Below are positions 51,233 through 63,640 of a stretch of DNA of 64,000 bases, piece by piece (the first letter of the stretch is position 1; each line of letters opens with the position of its first letter). A model generated the notes under the pieces. It ran no database searches. It was not told where the DNA came from and worked only from the letters and a program-made list of their open reading frames with translations. The DNA lies in contig NC_132880.1 of NCBI RefSeq assembly GCF_030463535.1, positions 40,987,842-41,051,841 of the forward strand, read 5' to 3'. The DNA is from Salminus brasiliensis. Lineage: Eukaryota; Chordata; Actinopteri; Characiformes; Bryconidae. The position numbers were made by a program, and so were the translations under genes.

Positions 51233-53989
51233 AACCCCACACAGTCTCATTTTTTTGCATCCTTCCATTTTCCTTCTAGCCTCTTCTTCCTCCTCTTGCC
51301 CTCCTTCCTTCCTTCCTTGCTTCACCTCATCTCGCTCTCTTTCTCTCCCGACTCCCACCTTTTCTCCATGAGAGTGCCTCTCACTCTACTGACTTGGGAC
51401 TTTCTTTTGAATGGAAAAAAAAGATACAAAAAAATGGAAGTGGCTGTGGACAGAATTTGGGGAAATGGGCTCGGGGAGGGGCGGGAATCCACGCATATGA
51501 AGAAAAGGAAAAAAAACTTTTTTAATCTATTGATATGTTTAGGATTGTTGTTCTATAAAATGATGACATGAAACCTTTTTTTGTAAAGACACACACGCTC
51601 TTCAACTGCACAATATTCCTCTCCAGCCGAACACGGGAGTCGAGAAAAAAGAGAGAGAGAGAGAGAGTGAGGAGGGAGTGAGGAGGGAAAAGAGAGAAGC
51701 AGAGAGGGTCATGGAGGGACAGAAAGGGCCAAGAGGGAGGGAGCAAAGAAAAAAAAAGGGTGGAGGACGAATGCCAAAAGGACCAAGCTACTCCAAACAG
51801 ATCGCACTTCTGTCACAAAGGTCAAAGGTCTACTACCATTGTGTGGTGCCTTCCATTTCCCAGGTGCTAGAAGCTGAGCTTGAACAGAGAACGGCATGTG
51901 AGTGTGTTTGCGTGTGTGTGTTCTGTGTATGGGGCTGTGTGCCCTGACGGTGCTGCCATCTGTGACCTTAGCCCAGCCGCACAGCCTCATGTATATACAC
52001 TCACACACACACTCAAACACACGTACATGCACACGCAGTCTGACTCCCTCTGCTGGCGAGAGAGTATGTCAGCAAGGCCAGCCTCAGTGACCATAGTACT
52101 ATTTGTTTGGAGCAGGGAGCCTGAGGGAAAACATAGAAAATTATAAACCGTACGATTAACACAGCACATATAAACGTGGAGGAAAGATTTGCTGTGAGGG
52201 AGTGCATGCAAAAGAGTCAGAGGACTAGCCCCACCTCTGTTCTGTACAAAGACAATTAGTTATCAATAGTAATAATAATCAATAATATATCAGCAGCTCT
52301 GAATGGAAGGTAAAAGATGATAATATTATTAGTAGTGAAGGATATTATCTATTTAGCTGTGCAGTAAAAGTTTTATCGGTGTAAATATCAACTCCTTTTT
52401 TTATTTTCGATTTATCATGCGTTTAATTATGTCTTTTACTTAATAAACATTTTTGCACACACATATACACACACACACGCATCACCTAAAATATCAAAAC
52501 AGCAACAGAGATCTAAGGAGATTTCGATTGAACACAGAACCTTCTTCTTTCACATCACTTCAGCTGAAAAAGGAAAAAGAGACAAAAGATTTCCCATGTT
52601 TTCAGTATTTTTATTGATCGTTGATCAGCTTTCTGGCCTTTGTGTACAAAAAAAAGAAGAAGCGAAGGAAGCACAAGCTCACAAGACTGTGGCTCACTTG
52701 TGTATTGACACTCTCACACATCCACATTCCCACACACACACACACTATGCTGTATAGGCTGAATTGAGAGAGGGATTAGGAGGAATGGGGACAGGTCAGG
52801 GCGGGAATCACTGTGGGTAGGAATCGGCTCGAGGATCCTGGCTTAAGTTTACAATAAAAGTCACGAGGAATATTGTCTGACACTGGGAGACCCCCTGCTT
52901 AAGGCATTTTTATAACACAGGACGTACTGCGAGATTCCAGAGAGGGTCGGAAGTGTTTCTATAGCTGCTTTTGGTTGCGTTGTTCCATTGTGTTTAAAGT
53001 GCTGTACGTTGAGGTCACTGAAACTAAATGGCTGCACAGTTAGAGTTAGGTAACAGTGCATGATGTAGCAATAATACAGCTATTTAACATGGACACACTC
53101 ATATCACGCTGTCGCCCTCCAGTGCTGGCGAGGGAGAATGTATATCACGTGCCCTCATGCAGATGAGGTGCAGTGCCACTGCCTGGCCTTTTAAAAAAAA
53201 ATCACAAAAAAACAACAACGCTGTAGTAGGAAACTGATGATTGGCGTTACCAATAATACAGTCACATATCCTTTTGTGTGGTGGGTCAGGTTTGGGATGG
53301 GTCTGCATACCACTGCGTGCCACTTTAGCCCAAGCAGCACAAGCATTAGAGAGCACTGTGGAGCGGCTCAATGTACAGTATGTCCCTCACTGCCTGCTGT
53401 AGCAGACCACTGATAAAATCACACATTTCAAACATATCACTAAGATTGGAGGGTTTGAGGGGTTTTTAGTACTAACAGACTGAGTAATGAACCACATTTC
53501 TTAGTTTCTTAGTACAGCCTGTTTGATGTTCCCCTCATATAAAAGAACTGCAATACTTGAAAGCTCTGTCAATAGAGAATGTGTGCAGGGCCCACAGTGG
53601 AGGCCACGTTTAAAGGATATGGGAGAACCCTTGCCGTGAGGTTATAGGCTGTATGTACAACTATCGAAGATTGTAATATCAGACCTGGGCAACTGCGCCT
53701 GTAGCTTGAATATTCTACCCAAACCTGTATGATCATGTCATGCCTGTATATGCTGGAATGCACTGGCTGGAATGTATCTAGCAGAAGGTTTTTTTGTTCC
53801 TTCTCCAGTGTTTCTTCCATGATGAGCGAGCTATTTCATGGAGCAGGATTTCTCCAGTTAGCCGGGTAGCAAGTGCTGCCCATTATGAAAATATCTCCTA
53901 TGTCTCTGATAAACCTTTGGCTTAAATGTTTGATATCTGATATCTTTTCACTTCATGAGATGATGCCCAGGACACCTCTTCCTACACTC

Positions 53990-54655
53990 TATTTGAAAAT
54001 AAAGATGCTATAAAGGGTTCTTTAAAGCGATGCCATAAAAGAACCATTTTTGATTCCATGAAGAATCACTTCTGTAAAAGAGAGGCACAAATCACTTTAT
54101 GGACAAAAGTATTGGGACACCTGTCCATTCTGTCTACTGTCAACTGTCCAGGGAAGGCTTTCTGCTAGATTTTGGAGCAATACTGTGAGGATTTGATTGC
54201 ATTCAGTGACAAGAGCGTTTGTGAGGACAAGCTGTTGGATGACCACCACCCCACTCATCCCCAACTGCCCATCTCATCCCAAAAGTACTGGATAGAGCAT
54301 CAGCCATCATTCCAGAGAACACAGTTCTACTGCTCCACATCTCAATGTTGGGGGGCTTTATACCCCTCTAGTCCAGTGGCATTATGGATGGTGACAATAG
54401 GTTAATGTTAATCTGCTCTAGGGAGTCATTTTCAATTTGAATTACTTCTCTACAAGGGCCAGATGTGCACATTTGCACATCGATGGGTGCAACTTATTCT
54501 ATTTATTAGAAGGGGTGTCCACAAACATTTGGACATATAGAGTATGTGTGTTGTTTAATGGTTTTAAGAAGTGGATGACAAGGTTCTTGTCATGCTTAGA
54601 GGTTCTTCACATTCACAGCTCTCTCAAAAATGGTTCTTCTATGGCATTACTCATA
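53990..54655. mobile_element. Foldback element ('aaagaaccattttt') split by another element
   Basis: The left piece 53990-54085 ('gggttctttaaagcgatgccataaaagaaccatttttgattcc') and the right piece 54560-54655 ('acaaggttcttgtca...caaaaatggttcttctatggcattactc') are inverted complements. Between them sits a complete CACTATATG-type element (54093-54542). Confidence 0.7.
54093..54542 (-). mobile_element. CACTATATG inverted-repeat element, nearly full length, nested
   Basis: Left terminus CACTTTATGGACAAAAGTATTGGGACACC and right terminus GGTGTCCACAAACATTTGGACATATAG, about 450 bp apart, in reverse orientation to the copy at 48001. It is inserted in the foldback element described for 53990-54655. Confidence 0.88.
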
Positions 54656-55525
54656 GAACACTGGGTAGCGCCTTCATTTTCAAGATTGTACGTTCTCCCT
54701 TGTTACTGTAAAACATCCACATTCCCCCACATATTTCTTTGAAAACAAGACTGGTCACAATATGCACCTTATAACTGGGGTCTTTGGATAATTCCTTATG
54801 AACAGACTGACCACGTCATGTTCCAGAGATTCAGTAGACTAACCTTACCTAACTACCAATGTGACCATCAATCACAACTGATAGTATCTTCATTACAATC
54901 AGTACATTTCCTACAGCAGTTCATAGAACCACTCCAGCCTATAGTTAGACATAAGCCTTCAGGTAGCAAGGTATTATGATTGTTACTAAGGTTTTTAAAG
55001 GTACAAATGCTAATTAGAAAATGGCTGGGAGTTAACAATTCTTGTTAAAAGTGATGCTTGTTTTTTTTTTGGGGAATACTCTAGAAATAAATCAATCAAT
55101 CAATTTATCAATAACAGTACTCCACCTACCTGACCTACGTACACCTGTTTCCAACACAAGTACACACCCACCATGCTCTCCCAACACACACCTGTCTGTT
55201 CACTTGGGAATGTCCGGCGGTCACTGTGTGTTAAACTGGATAGATTTGTCTCAGTGGAATTTGTTCGATTGCTGTTTTTTCTACTCAATTACCTGTGACC
55301 TGTCACTCTTTCTACCCATGGCCAAATAAAGAGGTGGGCCTTCCTGTGTCTGTGCCAATCACAGGCCAGCAAGGTCTTGATGTGATGATTGACCATTGTG
55401 TTTTATACATGCCCATTTTTTAAGAGCTGATTTGTTGTTGTTTTTTTTTCTCTCATTGGTTGGTTTGTGTATAAGGAGGCGAAGTTCTGTCACTAATATG
55501 CCACTCTGTTCTAAATAAAAGACCT

Positions 55526-56923
55526 TATTGGGTATGTGTGTATCTCGCTTCTTCTTATTGCCTACAAGTCGTGCTGAAATGCGTTCAGTAGGCCACATAT
55601 ACACCTCATTTTGATCTAAATATCTGCGCTCCATTTATTGTGGCCTAAAAAGGATTGCGTGTGGTGTGTTTATACTAAGAGCTAAAACCTTTCCTAAGGC
55701 TCTCCCTGTGGAATCACTGAATGCCCACAGTAATCTGTGATTTTTGAAAGCAGGGCGTACTATACAGCGTAAGGCCTACAGCAGCATGTAATTATAAAGC
55801 ACTCAGTATTCCCTTCATCAGGAGTCAGCAGTGTGATTGTGTTTGTTACATAAACTAGCGAGCAGAAATGAATCTCTGAGTAGGTGTATTTGCCACATTC
55901 CCACCATGTTTGCCTAGGTGATAAGTGGGTATGCCGTCTATAAAAAGAATTAGATGAAAATTGAAGTTGTCGTGAAAACTTTTCTAAGAGCTTTGCAAGA
56001 ACTTTCCAGTTTGTTTCTTTCTCACCATGATGAGTAGAACCATTGAAGAATTCATTTTTAAACAGTGAAATTGTGAAGTATCTAGTAGATGGTGTAGTTT
56101 TCTGAAGTCAGTCTATGAAGATGTTTAGGCTGGGATACAGTTATAGTTAATCTGACAGTAAAATGACAGTGTTGGTGCTTCAGGTATGAGAGGAAGTGAG
56201 AGAGAATCTCTGAATTTGAAAGTGAATTTCACTGATTTGATTTTTTTTATTAATTCAGTGGTTGAGACAAAGTAATTTATTTAAACTTACTGACTCTGCA
56301 TATGGACTATTTGTCCTTACAGCACCCTGTATGCACCTTTCCCCCATTAATATAATTTTTAAAAAGTCAGAATCAGCTTTTTGTGAAAATATTTGAAATC
56401 AATCTCTCGAGCACCAGGCAGTGCATTTTAACTGTAACGCTTCAGACAACTGGTTCCAGTCATCATCACTGTGAACCATTCTGACACTGTTTCTCTACAA
56501 TATGCCATGTCACATCAGACCACTCTGAATGGATTCGTTTACATCTTAATGATGTATATTTATACTGAAAATCTGTGGAATTCTATTAGAACTAAATCCA
56601 GAGTGGATTTGAACTTTCTGGACTGGGAATTTAAAATGTATAAAAATAAACATATATTTGAAAGTAGAAAATTGCTTACATTTCAAATCAAATGAAGTCA
56701 ATGTTTGTCACGTACAGTCATACACGATACAGCTGGCTGTGAATTGCTCTAGTAACTGTCTGATCCCATAGACCAATAACATAGGATATATAAAATATAT
56801 AGTATAACAATATAAAGATAACAAATATGCAAAATAACAAAATAAGAATTATTTTGTATTATAAATTATGTATTATAAATACATACAAGAGATAATATAA
56901 TGAAACAAATAAAAAAAAAGAAT

Positions 56924-56981
<58 letters not shown>

Positions 56982-57299
56982 TACATTTGCACAATATATA
57001 TATTTTTACAAATAAAGTAGTTATCTTTACACCTACTCATTTCAAACCCAATACATTAAAACGCATAACAATTACAATTACAATTAAACTGACTGCCAAG
57101 CACAAACAGGAAAAGTCTCATAGTGTTAGAGTCTTGTAATTTGTACTTTAAAGGAAATGTAATTGAATAAATGTATTCAGTAACACAAGTATTTAATTTC
57201 AATTGCAACACTCGAGTAAACTACAAATCCTTCAAAATAATAAATGTTGTACAGCACAGAGTATCACACCCAGCCGGTCGCTCTCCGCCCTGTGCTGTA
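55526..57299. other. Intergenic AT-rich DNA between sdc3 and nobox
   Basis: No gene is seen. It contains a retroelement tail-like piece at 56690-56780 and a (TA)n microsatellite of about 50 bp at 56927-56977. The local AT content is very high at 56780-57070. Confidence 0.7.
56927..56977. repeat. (TA)n microsatellite
   Basis: About 50 bases of AT/TA in an already AT-rich block upstream of nobox. Confidence 0.95.
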
Positions 57300-57559
57300 G
57301 TTCACTGAGGGGCCTGAAAATGACACACCTATACTAAACAGCTCGAGCCGAACACAAGCACGAGCTGCTCCGTAATGAGCACGTCGGTAACCCCGTGCAG
57401 GTCGTCCTCAGGTCACGTGACTGAACCTCACCGGCTGGTACCGGCCAGTTACAATGATGACCAATCATCTGATTCAGCACGACGGTGTCGTTTAGCTCGC
57501 GCTTTTAGCTCTGAGGTAATTGAGAGGTAGTTAGAGTTAGAGGCCTTTTGAGCGACAAG
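57300..57559 (+). promoter_or_regulatory. nobox: nobox upstream region and 5'UTR
   Basis: A modest CpG-enriched stretch between AT-rich flanks. It carries a palindromic E-box CACGTG at 57414-57419 and a CCAAT box at 57461-57465, about 100-150 bp before the ATG. Oocyte genes are often driven through E-boxes by FIGLA-type bHLH factors; that link is inference. No TATA box was seen. Confidence 0.5.
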
Positions 57560-60500
57560 ATGGCTGAGGACTCGCTGTTTGCTAATGAGTACGGTGCGTA
57601 AATTAACCTCAATTACCTGATATTTTCCACAAATTATTGTTTAATTAGTGGGAATTGAGAGTTGGTAGCTGCTTGGCGGTGTTTTCGTTTATTTGAGGCA
57701 GCGGAGGTTTTTATTGAAGGGGTTCACACAGACCTGCAAGTTTGAAACTTAGTAAATGTTGGCTGAAACTTTTTCTTAAAATGTTACACATAACAAAAAC
57801 ATTTATTATTAATAGTTTTAAGACAAATTATTTATACTTGTATTTTTATACTTATGTATTTTTGTTAAAAGTTAACTAGCAAAAAAAAAAAAAATAATTA
57901 AGAAATTTGAGTGTTAGTATGGGGGTCTTTCAGTGTTAGTATGGGGGCTGAGTCACCTTCCAGTGACTATTGGATTTCTGTAAGTACACACATGATGAAC
58001 AATGTAGCTTAGCAATGACTGCTTTCACTCATTTACAGAAGGCCCGTGTCCTTTATGTGAGGAGGAAGGCGAGAGGCCTTATCTGGGGCTCAGAGTCAGT
58101 GAAAGAGGAGAAGCAGAGCTGAAGGGAGAACAGAATAAAGCTGACTGGATTAAAAGAGGTGAAATTATAGGTAAAGAAGCAGAAGAAAATGAAGAAATGG
58201 TGGAAGAAAAGCAAGAGCAGAAAGCAGTATTTAAGACAGATGATGAATATGAACATGAAGAGGGTAAGGATGTGGAGACCGATGAAGAGAATAAAGCCAA
58301 AGAGAGCAACGTGAGCTCACCACTGAATGAGACTAGTGTACTGCAGCTGGACTCCGGCTGTCCGATGAACCTGGTGATGGTGTGCGAAGAGTCTGTTGAG
58401 AGGTCTGTGAGTGAAGAGCTCATGCTATGTCCCTCCAAGTCCCTATCACTCCCCCTAATTCCTGCACTGTCCCCACCTCCCTTAAATGACCCCCTGCCTC
58501 TCACTGTACCATCTTCCAACCCCCCTCTGCTGCCCATTCAAACCCAGCCAGTGGTTCAGACACAAGCCCCAGCACAAATACCTGGGCAAGACGGCCCGTG
58601 TCTGGGGAGCCACGCTTATAGCAGTAGCCCGACTGCGGAGCCCAAAGCACTTGTTCCTCCAGGGCAGCTGGAGGTAACGCTGAGGCAGGTGTACACCACA
58701 CGTCGCTACACGCGCTTCACCAGCAGGCCTACGCCAGTGCTGCCATTGCCAGCTACCCGTCCAGACACCAGCTCACAGCCTTTACCTTACATCACCAGCA
58801 CTTCTATACTGCACCCTGCACCTAAGAAGAAAACACGCACCTCATACAGTATAGGTGAGTGGGTTTTGGGGAAGTGGGTATAGTGGATCACTACTGTCAT
58901 GACATATTGTTTTTCCATATCGGTACCTTTGCATGAGAAGGTCATTTTTGGACCATTTCTATTGGTTTAGATGTTGATACAATGTAAAGAACAACAGGCA
59001 GAAATGGACATGCAAGGTTTTTCTATTACACAGCAATATAATGGCAATGTACTTGCCTTTTGTATGCTAATTGTATGCTTACAGACTTCACCCATCTGAA
59101 TAAATGGCCAGTGATTATAAATATACATGTTACTCCATGAACTACTTTCACATATTGTGTGTGTGTGTAGATCAGTTGGAAGAGTTGGAGAGGGTGTTTC
59201 AGGATGATCATTACCCAGATGCTGAAAAACGGAAAGAGATTGCAATATCAGTTGGTGTTACACCCCAGAGGATCATGGTCAGTTTCTGGAATCCTTTCTA
59301 GGCCTATCTTGCTTATTTAAAAACAAACCCCATCTAAATTCCAAAAAAAACGAATCAGATCAGTGTGTTCTACCTTCTCAGGTGTGGTTTCAGAATCGTC
59401 GTGCTAAGTGGCGAAAAACTTCCAAGACTACAGCGAGAAAGCTTCCAGTGAGCCGGGCTCCAGCCCCTGCTCTGTCCCGGGCCCCTGTACCTGCCCACAG
59501 GTAAAATAGTGATGATGGATTTTTTTTATTTATTTTTATTTTTATTATTATTGTGAGTGTGTGTATTTACTCTTGCTTGTGCGTATGTAGGCCTCCTGTT
59601 TTCACAGCTCCTACGATTGCACCTATCCCTTCACAAACTGGAAGCACTCTTCCTTCTTACAGTGCCCTTCTTAGCAGCTGTACAAGCCCACCAGGTTGGC
59701 CTAGCTCTCTCACTTCACACAAGCTCTATTTGATTTATTTGTGTATATTTATGAAATTATCTGGTTGTGTTTAAGAATCTGGCTGTGTAGACGCAGCCAA
59801 TGTCTGTGTCTCTCAGGGAAGCCCAATGGACTACAAGCTCCCTCTCATGCAGAGCCCCCCTCCTCTGCGACGTGCCTCCCTGCCCTTCTTTGCTGCATAT
59901 AACCCCCCAACTCACACTCTGTCCGTACTGTTGGACACACCAGAACACAGTGAGCCTCAGCCCCTCAGCCTGCACACCGACACGGGGTAAGTAACAGCAG
60001 CTGCAGCTGCACCTGCAGCACTAGTTGGACTGACCTCATACACCACTAGTGGGTGCCACAGCTCCTTTAAAATCTAAAACTACGAAACTTGTGTTGCTCA
60101 GATAAAGTTGAAAAGATTTAAAATATTTTTTTTTCGGTATTATACAACCAATTTTGTAAAATAATAAATAAATAAATAAATTAAATAAATAAATAAATAA
60201 ATAAATAAAATCAGTCTGATATGACTCTGGTACTCCTAAAAAGGTTTCCAAGGTTGTATTAAAATCCCATATTTCACTCTACACTGTAGGAGTTATTATT
60301 GAATTTAGTAAGTATTCAGCATCATCAGGGACTTTAAACACCCCCAACACAGTCTCTTCACACTTCCGGCATCAGGCAGATGCTGCAGGAGTGTGAAGTC
60401 CATAACAACAAGACTCACAAACAGTTTCTATTCTCTCGAGCTGTCGGGCTTGTGAGCGACTTAATCAACACACTGTCCCTTCCCATCACTCTGACTGATT

Positions 60501-61277
60501 GAACTTTGGCCAAAACAGACACACACATCATTATTAAACTATGCTCAACTATACGTACACATTTACATTTATTACATTTTGTTTTGTTCTGCTATCATTT
60601 TATTTATTTATTTTATTATTTGCGATAATATGCAGTGCTCTTTGCTGTTGGTATTGGGCAAATAGTATGACAGTAAAGTTACATGTGCAGTATTATGCAG
60701 TGTTAACAGTAATGAGCTATAACTATTTGTGTCTATATAACTATTAATAACTATTTATATAGTTTAATTATGCCTGTAGTTTAATGGTGTCTATACATTG
60801 TGTTGTATATGACCTAATAACTTAATTACTTAATACTCATTCACCCAATGTGAATCTCTGACAATGTGAAAGCATTGCTCTACACACTACCTCACTACAT
60901 CACTGGACTCTTAGCACATTTATTGTGCTTACATTGCGCACCTGTGCTGCACTCTGCTGGTTTTAACATAGTATGCACTTTTTTTCTTTTCTTTTTTTTT
61001 TGCACAACCCTACTTCCCGCTACAGTTTCCGTCTCTGTCTTATTTATTTACACTTTCTAGTCTGCACTCAGTGTCTCGTCTGCACTGTCTGCATTGTGTT
61101 GTACTGGCTGTATGCACTCATGTTCTGTCTGCACTGCGCTGTGTTGCACCATGGTCAAATGAAATGACAATAAAGCCTTTTGACTTGACTTGTTAGAGAA
61201 GGACTAGCAATGTAAGAGTTTCATTGTACAGTGTAAACCTGTGTACTGCATATATGAGCAAACTCTTGAATCTATAA

Positions 61278-61364
<87 letters not shown>

Positions 61365-62809
61365 TAGAAGGTTTTGGGACACATTTCGTTTTTATTCTAA
61401 AATTAAGGATATTAAGAGATATTTAAGTTTATCCTGCTCTTGTTGGAGTAACTGTCTCCACTGTCCAGAAAAGACCTGCTGACAGCACTGCTGTGAGGAT
61501 TTGCTTGCATTCAGTGACGAGAGCATTAGTGAAGTAAGGATGTATTGTGATCACCACTGCACCTCATCTGCAATTGCCCCAAAAGTATTGGATAGAGCAC
61601 AGTCATTCCAGAAAACACTGCACCACAGCTCAATGCTGGGGGATTTATACCCCTCTAGCCCACACTTGGCATTTGGCCTTGTGTCAATAGGTTTATGTTT
61701 ACCTGCTCCAGAGAGTCCTATTGGCAATACTTCTCTGCATGGACTAGACAAGCTCTGTATGTGCATTTGCACATCTGTGTCAGCAATGGGAGCAATTTAA
61801 AGAAGTTAAGTGTATTTCTTAGTGCTCCAGTGCTTTGATACAGCTGCAGCATGGACTCATTTCATAAGAGTAATTTGTCTGAAGTGTTGCTGTAATTTTC
61901 TCTGAATGCTACTTTTCTAACTCTTGTGTGTTGCAGGTTTGACTATGTGGGTATGGGCTCTTCAGCTAAGCTTGAGTCTGTGACTTCTGGTCCTGGAAAC
62001 AGCACTTACCAGATCAACACATACCCCCAGCAGCCTGGCACCTTATTTACCCAGCAACATAACACACTTCTGGCACAGCAGAGCAGTAACATCATCTCAC
62101 AGCAGCCCAACACACTTCTACCACAGTACTCTCGGCTGTCTTACCTCACTCCTTCTCCTTACCTGACCCCCAACCCCACTGAGGGCACCACTTCGTCCTG
62201 CCTGCCCCTAAACCCAGGGACCACCAGCAGCCTGCTGGCCTGCACTAATGGGGGCCATGCCTACCTACAGTGTCAAAATGGCAACCAGATACTACTGCAG
62301 CCTGGTGTACAGAGTAAGACCTCTTAAATATATTTTTAAATGTTGTAATCAGTACTTTAAAACTATTGTGGGCAAAAATAAATGATAAAATGAAAATAAA
62401 TTAGTGGAATTATCTACAGCTCTGGGGAAAAAAGGGGCCCCTTTTTTTTCACTTAAATTTGCATCTTTTAAGTGTGTGTGTGTATGTGTGTTTGTGTGTG
62501 TGTGTAGCATTGCAGGCCTATCCATGGACCAGTGAGGTGTATGGTCACTCAGGTCATATTCCCCATGCTGTTCTAAGGCCCCAGTTCACATCCCAGAGTT
62601 GTGAGAGCCACTATCCTCCACTGCTCCCACCCCAGCGTTACATCACCCCACAGAGAGCATCGTGCCCCAGCCTATCCAAGCCTGCTGCCCCTGACCCCCT
62701 CATGCCCAGTGTTAAAATAGAGTTAGAAGATGCCGGACAGAGCCAGACGACCAGAGTCAGCGAGGCAGAGACAGTCTTCCACTGTGACTTCTCACCTATT
62801 CACTTCTGA
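57560..62809 (+). CDS. nobox: NOBOX oogenesis homeobox protein, complete
   Basis: NOBOX is an oocyte-specific nuclear homeodomain transcription factor needed for early folliculogenesis. Coding segments are 57560-57593, 58039-58854, 59171-59277, 59382-59500, 59591-59694, 59791-59986, 61937-62313 and 62508-62809 (2055 nt, 684 aa), all in frame. The N-terminus (1-270) is acidic, with a CPLC pair near residue 15 and Pro-rich stretches. The homeodomain is residues 274-333 ([10 protein letters not shown] at its start, [21 protein letters not shown]), with R5, L16, F20, W48, F49, Q50, N51 and R53 all present. The C-terminus is Pro-rich, then Gln/Asn-rich ([16 protein letters not shown]), ending FSPIHF-like. 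The DHYPD and GVTPQRIM motifs identify NOBOX among PRD-like homeodomains. The exon 5 donor (GTTGGC) is weak, and exon 6 uses the upstream of two acceptors to keep frame. Flanking regions diverge fast in this family. Confidence 0.92.
59171..59277 (+). CDS. nobox: nobox exon 3: homeodomain positions 11-46
   Basis: Encodes [17 protein letters not shown] (helix 1 and loop) through GVTPQRIM. The upstream intron splits codon 11 of the homeodomain. The downstream intron falls between positions 46 and 47, the classic intron site of PRD-class homeoboxes. The recognition-helix core VWFQNRR begins exon 4 at 59382. Confidence 0.93.
59382..59500 (+). CDS. nobox: nobox exon 4: recognition helix and linker
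   Basis: Starts at [12 protein letters not shown], giving Gln50 and Asn51, so a TAAT-type DNA site with Gln50 preference is expected from the family. After the helix it runs into an Ala/Pro/Arg linker ([17 protein letters not shown]). Confidence 0.93.
60265..61195 (+). mobile_element. LINE 3' fragment in nobox intron 6
   Basis: Early on, 'cataacaacaagactcacaaacagtttctattctctcgagctgt' resembles the C-terminal coding end of fish LINE polymerases (…RNSF… type). The 3' end 'gcaccatggtcaaatgaaatgacaataaagccttttgacttgacttg' is a very common LINE tail with a built-in AATAAA. The frame is decayed. Confidence 0.6.
61279..61366. repeat. Compound (CA)n(TA)n microsatellite
   Basis: About 40 bp CA followed by about 35 bp TA, then CA again, directly before an inverted-repeat element copy. 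Confidence 0.95.
61367..61806 (-). mobile_element. CACTATATG inverted-repeat element in nobox intron 6, ends eroded
   Basis: It runs from 'ggttttgggacacatttcg' through 'gagagcattagtgaagtaagg' and 'ttatacccctctagcccacacttggcat' to 'gtcagcaatgggagcaatttaaag'. The right terminus is missing, and the left terminus may be overwritten by the microsatellite. Confidence 0.8.
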
Positions 62810-63230
62810 TATAAACAGGTACTGTGTGTGTATGTGTGTGAATGCAAGCAGGTACAGGAAGAGGATATTTATTACAGATTATCAGAGAGCTGATGACTTC
62901 AATGTTGCTTAATGGTAATCTATCCATTAATACCATGGATAAGTGCTCTTTAAAAGGCTATTTTAAATATTTGACATACATGTGTGTGCTTGCGTGTGTG
63001 TGCGTATGCAAGTTTGGTTTTCTTGAGAAATAAAGCTGCGGTTATGTGGGATGGTGAAAGATGTTCCTGTGTCAAATAACTTCCTGTTGTGTATTTCAGG
63101 GCCATCAACATGAAGAGTGAAGCTCTAGAGCCTGCAGTCTGTGTGTTGTTTGTGTGTATTTGTGTGCATCTTTGTTTTTTTTTGATTGTTGACTGCAGGC
63201 TTTAATAAAATGCCTTTTGATCTCTTTCTC
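62810..63230 (+). other. nobox: nobox 3'UTR with a probable intron
   Basis: Nine bases after the stop is AACAG|GTACTG (donor 62819), and a good acceptor TGTATTTCAG|GG ends at 63099. The final exon would start at 63100 and carries AATAAA at 63204-63209. The junction is so close to the stop codon that it would not trigger nonsense-mediated decay. If the intron is not used, the 3'UTR is simply continuous. Confidence 0.55.
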
Positions 63231-63232
63231 TC

Positions 63233-63234
<2 letters not shown>

Positions 63235-63262
<28 letters not shown>
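63235..63262. repeat. (GT)n microsatellite after the nobox poly(A) signal
   Basis: GT-rich DNA starts about 25 bp after AATAAA, so it may serve as the GU-rich downstream element for cleavage. Confidence 0.85.
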
Positions 63263-63263
<1 letters not shown>

Positions 63264-63640
63264 CGTGTGCGTGCCCATAGCTTACGGATATGCCAACTGC
63301 TGACAGTGTAAACAGGGGTCCAACTACGCATTTTCACATGTTTTATATGTCAGTAATGGAGTTCAGTCATTATTTAACATGCTCTTTCACTTACCTCAAG
63401 AAAAGTACATTGAGTACTGTCTTGCCACTAGAGGGCTCTGTTTCATCAGGCTGTTTTCTCCTTCCGCCCATCTTCATGTTAAATACCTTGCACATAGCCT
63501 TCGACCTGTATGATCAAACAGCCGTATTTTGTTTAATCATGTAAAGCATTTTATCTGCATTCAGAGAAGAGTTTTGAACAAAGTTCTTGTTTAAGTTCAT
63601 AGAAATTAGCTGAATTAACAAATTACTCATAAGGTACATT

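Larger units (their letters stand above)
51233..55525 (+). other. sdc3: sdc3 3'UTR and downstream flank (extent uncertain)
   Basis: Candidate poly(A) hexamers AATAAA lie at 52442 and 52853, with others near 55325 and 55513. Mammalian SDC3 has a long 3'UTR, so any of these is possible. The region holds GA and CA repeats (51650-51670, 52460-52480, 52733-52745), a nested foldback/MITE pair at 53990-54655 and otherwise unique AT-rich sequence. No further coding exon was found. Confidence 0.5.

Noticed and set aside
59817..59986. nobox exon 6 starting at the downstream acceptor 59817
   Set aside because: With the exon 5 donor at 59694 it shifts frame to a stop; the upstream acceptor at 59790 keeps the conserved-looking frame open through exons 7 and 8.
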